A DNA stretch of 32,252 nucleotides, taken from positions 1 to 32,252 of the forward strand of contig CAYPEK010000043.1 in assembly GCA_964409645.1 (NCBI GenBank), read 5' to 3'. A model generated the notes under the pieces. It did no database searches. It was not told where the DNA came from and saw only the letters and a program-made list of their open reading frames with translations. Of this stretch, positions 28,861 to 32,252 are shown piece by piece; within the stretch, counting starts at the first letter, position 1, and the number at the start of each line of letters is the position of its first letter. The translations under genes were made by a program, and so were the position numbers. The DNA is from CAYPEK01 sp964409645. Its GTDB lineage: Bacteria; UBP15; UBA6099.

Positions 28861-31440
28861 ATGAGGATGGATCAATTCACGATAAAGGCTCAGGAAGCGA
28901 TCGCAGAGGCGCAGAAATCGGCCGAAATGAACGGCCAGCAGCAGATCGAACGCGAGCATTTGCTGCTCGCGCTTCTGCGTCAAGACGACGGGATTACGCG
29001 GCCGATTCTGCAGAAGGTCGGCGTGGACCCGGTCGCGCTCGAAACGCGCATCGACGCGGCGGTTCAGAATATGCCGAAAGTGTCCGGCGGCGGCGATGTT
29101 TTCATTTCAAAGGAACTGAAAAAGGTGCTCGACAGTGCGGCGACCGAGGCGTCGCGGCTCAAGGACGAGTATGTGAGCTGCGAGCACATTCTGCTCGCGT
29201 TGGCGGAGTCGAAGGGCGGCAATCTGCCGGGTGTGCTCCGCGAGTCGGGCGTTTCGTACGACAAGGTGCTCGCGGCGCTCGCCGACATCCGGGGCAGCCA
29301 GCGGGTGACGGACCAGAACCCGGAGGACAAGTATCAGGCGCTGACGCGATTCTGCCGCGACCTGACGGATTCCGCGCGAAAGGGGAAACTCGATCCGGTG
29401 ATCGGCCGCGACGACGAGATCCGGCGCGTGATTCAGGTGCTTTCGCGGCGCACGAAGAACAATCCGGTGCTGATCGGCGAACCGGGCGTCGGCAAGACGG
29501 CGATCGCGGAGGGGCTCGCGAGGCGGATTATCGACGGCGACGTGCCGGAGGGGCTGAAAAACAAGCGCGTGGTGGCGCTCGACCTCGGCGCGCTGGTGGC
29601 GGGCGCAAAGTACCGCGGCGAGTTCGAGGACCGGCTCAAAGCAGTTTTGAAAGAGATACAGCAGGCGGAGGGAGCGGTCATCCTTTTCATAGACGAACTG
29701 CACACGCTCGTCGGGGCGGGCGCGGCGGAGGGCGCGATGGACGCGTCGAACATGCTTAAGCCGGCGCTCGCGCGCGGTGAACTTCGCTGCGTGGGCGCGA
29801 CGACGCTCGACGAATACCGTAAACGGATCGAGAAAGACGCCGCGCTCGAACGCCGGTTCCAGCCGATTCTGGTAAAGGAGCCGAACGTCGAGGACACAAT
29901 ATCGATTCTGCGCGGGCTGAAGGAGCGCTACGAGGTGCATCATGGAATCCGGATTCAGGATTCGGCGCTGGTGTCGGCGGCGGTGTTGTCGAACCGCTAC
30001 ATTTCCGACCGGTTTCTGCCGGACAAGGCGATCGACCTGATAGACGAGGCGGCGTCGCGGCTGCGGATCGAGATCGACTCGATGCCGACTGAGATCGACG
30101 AGATGGAGCGGCGCATCAGGCAGCTCGAAATCGAGCGTCAGGCGCTGAAGAAGGAAAAGGACCGCGGCTCGGTCGAGCGGCTCGAACGGATCGAGCAGGA
30201 GCTTGCGGGGCTCCACGAAAAGGGCGACGGCCTCAAGGCCCGCTGGAAGAACGAGAAGGAAATAATCAGCCGCATGGGCGCGGTGAAGGAAAAGATCGAG
30301 CAGTCGCGCAACGAAGAGAAGGACGCGGAGCGCAGGGGCGACCTCAATCGCGTGGCGGAGATCCGCTACGGCGTGATCTCCGGCCTCGAACGCGATATGG
30401 AGTTGCTGCGAGCGCAGCTTGCGGAGCTCCAGAAGGACTCGAAGATGCTGAAGGAGGAAGTGGACGAGGAGGACGTGGCGGAGATCGTGTCGCGGTGGAC
30501 GGGAGTGCCGGTGTCGCGGATGCTCGAGAGTGAGACGCGGAAACTGGTGCGGATGGAGGACGAGCTGCGGCGGCGGGTGATCGGTCAGGACGCGGCGCTG
30601 CGTGTGGTGTCGGACGCCGTGCGGCGCGCGCGGGCGGGGCTGCAGGACCCAAACCGGCCGATCGGCTCATTTATATTCCTCGGCCCGACGGGTGTCGGCA
30701 AAACCGAGCTGGCGCGGGCGCTCGCGGAGTTCCTGTTCGACGACGAGCGGGCGATGGTGCGGCTCGACATGTCGGAATACATGGAGAAGCACAGTGTGTC
30801 GCGGCTGATCGGCGCGCCTCCGGGGTACGTCGGCTACGACGAGGGCGGCCAGCTCACGGAAGCTGTGCGGCGGCGGCCGTATGCAGTGGTGCTGTTCGAC
30901 GAGATCGAGAAGGCGCACCCGGATGTGTTCAACGCGCTGCTCCAGATATTGGACGACGGGCGTCTGACGGACGGGCAGGGCCGCACGGTGGATTTCAAGA
31001 ACACGATTCTGATAATGACGTCGAACGTGGGAAGCCAGTGGATACTCGACGAAAACGTAAACGAGGAAGAGATGCGAGGCCGTGTGATGGATGCGCTGCG
31101 CGCGCAGTTCCGGCCGGAATTTCTGAACCGGGTGGACGAGACGGTGATGTTCAACCGGCTGACGCGCGCGGACCTCGGCGGCATAGTTGAACTCCAGCTT
31201 GAGTATCTGCGTAAGCGGCTTGCCGAGCGCAAGATCAGCCTCGAAGTGACGGACGCGGCGCGTGAGGCGCTCGCCGATATGGGTTACGATCCGGTGTACG
31301 GCGCGCGGCCGCTCAAGCGGGTGATACAGCGGGAGATACAGAACCCGGTCGCGGTGAAGATACTCGAAGGCGCGTTCGGCGAGGACGACACCATAGTCGT
31401 CGATTACGCCTCGGATGCGTTCACGTTCGAAGCGAAATAG
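28861..31440 (+). CDS. clpB: ATP-dependent disaggregase ClpB
   Basis: This 859-residue Hsp100 protein has all ClpB parts in order. Residues 3-145 form the double Clp_N repeat. NBD1 has Walker A GEPGVGKT (206-213), Walker B AVILFIDELHTLVGAG and arginine-containing EKDAALERRFQPI. The coiled-coil middle domain (about 400-540) marks ClpB rather than ClpA/C. NBD2 has Walker A GPTGVGKT (608-615), VVLFDEIEKAHPDVFN and the C-terminal YGARPLKRVIQREIQNPVA. The length equals E. coli ClpB (857). It dissolves protein aggregates together with DnaK in the cytoplasm. GGAGGT lies six bases before the ATG. It is transcribed alone from a consensus promoter through a long leader and ends at nested hairpins. Confidence 0.98.
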   Translation: MRMDQFTIKAQEAIAEAQKSAEMNGQQQIEREHLLLALLRQDDGITRPILQKVGVDPVALETRIDAAVQNMPKVSGGGDVFISKELKKVLDSAATEASRLKDEYVSCEHILLALAESKGGNLPGVLRESGVSYDKVLAALADIRGSQRVTDQNPEDKYQALTRFCRDLTDSARKGKLDPVIGRDDEIRRVIQVLSRRTKNNPVLIGEPGVGKTAIAEGLARRIIDGDVPEGLKNKRVVALDLGALVAGAKYRGEFEDRLKAVLKEIQQAEGAVILFIDELHTLVGAGAAEGAMDASNMLKPALARGELRCVGATTLDEYRKRIEKDAALERRFQPILVKEPNVEDTISILRGLKERYEVHHGIRIQDSALVSAAVLSNRYISDRFLPDKAIDLIDEAASRLRIEIDSMPTEIDEMERRIRQLEIERQALKKEKDRGSVERLERIEQELAGLHEKGDGLKARWKNEKEIISRMGAVKEKIEQSRNEEKDAERRGDLNRVAEIRYGVISGLERDMELLRAQLAELQKDSKMLKEEVDEEDVAEIVSRWTGVPVSRMLESETRKLVRMEDELRRRVIGQDAALRVVSDAVRRARAGLQDPNRPIGSFIFLGPTGVGKTELARALAEFLFDDERAMVRLDMSEYMEKHSVSRLIGAPPGYVGYDEGGQLTEAVRRRPYAVVLFDEIEKAHPDVFNALLQILDDGRLTDGQGRTVDFKNTILIMTSNVGSQWILDENVNEEEMRGRVMDALRAQFRPEFLNRVDETVMFNRLTRADLGGIVELQLEYLRKRLAERKISLEVTDAAREALADMGYDPVYGARPLKRVIQREIQNPVAVKILEGAFGEDDTIVVDYASDAFTFEAK

Positions 31441-31454
31441 CAGGCAAGTTTACA

Positions 31455-31552
31455 GTATTCAGCATTCAGCTTTAAAAAGACAAAAAGCAACCAGTGAGAT
31501 GCTGTCGGCTGCTTTTTAATATCCTGATTACTGTATGCTGAATCCTGAATAC
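31455..31552 (+). terminator. Nested inverted repeats: clpB terminator
   Basis: An inner hairpin pairs AAAAAGCA (31482-31489) with TGCTTTTT (31510-31517), ending in a T-run. An outer repeat pairs 31455-31469 with 31538-31552 at 14 of 15 positions. It lies between clpB and the convergent dehydrogenase, so it may stop transcripts from both sides. Confidence 0.7.
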
Positions 31553-31556
31553 TTCT

Positions 31557-32252
31557 TTATAGTTTCTTTCTCCAGATGGCTTCGATGTCGGCGGCGGCGA
31601 GCGGGCGGGCGTTGTTCGCGATGTTGACCGGGTTTGCGACTTCGGTCATCATCGGGATGTCCGACTCCGAGACTCCGACGTCGGCGAGCTTCGCGGGTGT
31701 GCCGTGCGAGAGACAGAAGTCGCGCACGATATTCACCGCTTCGGCGTCGCCGGCCGCGCCGAGCGCGGCGAGCAGCCGAGCGCGGCGTTCGCCGGTGAAT
31801 GTCGGCAGGTTGTATTCGAGAACTTCGGGCAGGGTGAACGCGCAGGCGTATCCGTGAGGCACGTTCCAGCGGGAGGTGAGCACGTAGGAGAGCGCGTGCG
31901 AGGCGCAGGTGCCGGTGCTCCCGAACGCGAGGCTCGCCGTCATGGACGCGTACAGCATATTCGAGCGCGCTTCGAGGTTGGAGCCGTCGCTAACCGCCTC
32001 CGGCAGCCACTTGAGTATGATCGGAATTGATTCGAACGCGTTCATGTCGGAGAGCGGCTGTCCGTTGACCGCCCAGAGCGCTTCGAGAGCGTGGGAGAGG
32101 GCGTCGAGGCCGGTGCTCGACGTCTGGTACGGCGGGAGCGAGAGCGTGAGCGTCGGGTCGAGCAGCGCGGCGGCGGGCCACGCGCATGGCGCGGCGGTGC
32201 CGCATTTCAGGTTGTCATGTGGTAACGTGACCACGAAATTCCCGTTCACTTC
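31557..32252 (-). CDS. Iron-containing alcohol dehydrogenase, C-terminal part (5' end outside window)
   Basis: The 231 visible codons belong to the group III (Fe-ADH) family. The conserved STGLDALSHALEALWAVN helix carries one iron-binding His, and SHALSYVLTSRWNVPHGYACAFTLP carries two further His ligands. DPTLTLSLPP before them is also typical. The N-terminal nucleotide-binding domain lies beyond the window. The 'SVNxxPLSD...ALEAI..IL..LP.A..DG..LEAR..M..AS' style resembles phosphonoacetaldehyde reductases within the family, but this is recalled similarity only. It would reduce an aldehyde with NAD(P)H in the cytoplasm. It converges on clpB. Confidence 0.9.
   Translation of the reverse strand, partial: EVNGNFVVTLPHDNLKCGTAAPCAWPAAALLDPTLTLSLPPYQTSSTGLDALSHALEALWAVNGQPLSDMNAFESIPIILKWLPEAVSDGSNLEARSNMLYASMTASLAFGSTGTCASHALSYVLTSRWNVPHGYACAFTLPEVLEYNLPTFTGERRARLLAALGAAGDAEAVNIVRDFCLSHGTPAKLADVGVSESDIPMMTEVANPVNIANNARPLAAADIEAIWRKKL

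Noticed and set aside
1..32252. CRISPR arrays, tRNA, rRNA, riboswitches, prophage genes
   Set aside because: I saw no regularly spaced repeats, no cloverleaf or rRNA sequence, no known aptamer pattern and no phage structural genes.

Overview
This window looks like chromosomal DNA from an uncultured, anaerobic, Gram-negative-type bacterium. The evidence is a full kit of anaerobic oxygen-defence proteins, a membrane-anchored multihaem cytochrome c, several lipoprotein and Sec signal peptides, and Shine-Dalgarno sites of the GGAGG type. Two runs of exactly 100 Ns (14080-14179 and 27948-28047) suggest a scaffolded metagenome assembly. No rRNA, tRNA or phylogenetic marker is present, so I do not name a phylum. 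Base composition looks moderately GC-rich by eye (not computed). The RAYT/HigA area and the 26321-27685 gene look more AT-rich.

Layout: (1) 1-5340, all on the minus strand, is an oxidative and nitrosative stress island: desulfoferrodoxin, rubrerythrin, flavodiiron protein, rubredoxin, a rubredoxin-reductase-like flavoprotein, a mini-glutaredoxin, an AhpF-C-terminal-like thioredoxin reductase, and a multihaem cytochrome c that runs off the window. NAD(P)H electrons can plausibly pass through the flavoprotein to rubredoxin and then to the three di-iron or iron reductases. The reductase/glutaredoxin pair resembles a split AhpF. Candidate promoters lie in front of dfx, rbr and fprA, and each has a PerR-box-like pseudo-palindrome over its -10. 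(2) 5599-8585 holds an alpha/beta hydrolase overlapping a Trm112-like/methyltransferase gene, and a convergent second methyltransferase. (3) 8721-12505 (minus) holds a secreted (alpha/alpha)-barrel-like protein, a pyruvoyl arginine decarboxylase and a metallo-beta-lactamase-fold hydrolase. (4) 12684-15197 holds an orphan sugar-type ABC substrate-binding lipoprotein, a small lipoprotein, the first gap and a secreted protein of unknown function. (5) 15168-23088 (minus) holds an endonuclease III-like protein, a B12-binding-type radical SAM enzyme, a 125-bp inverted-repeat element, a GH43-like beta-propeller protein and a YhaN/YhaO (Rad50/Mre11-like) pair. (6) 23249-27685 holds a nitrilase-family amidohydrolase coupled to a WalJ/YycJ-like hydrolase, then two convergent secreted proteins that look like distant paralogues. 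(7) 27785-28596 holds remnants of a HigA antitoxin and a REP-associated tyrosine transposase (RAYT), split by the second gap, next to a perfect 20-bp palindrome. (8) 28668-32252 holds clpB with a consensus promoter and a structured leader, a nested terminator, and a truncated iron-containing alcohol dehydrogenase.

The items most worth following up are the PerR-like control of the oxygen-defence island and its linked cytochrome, the GGGTCAGGCC inverted-repeat family together with the RAYT, two apparently leaderless genes, and a possible RNA thermometer before clpB.
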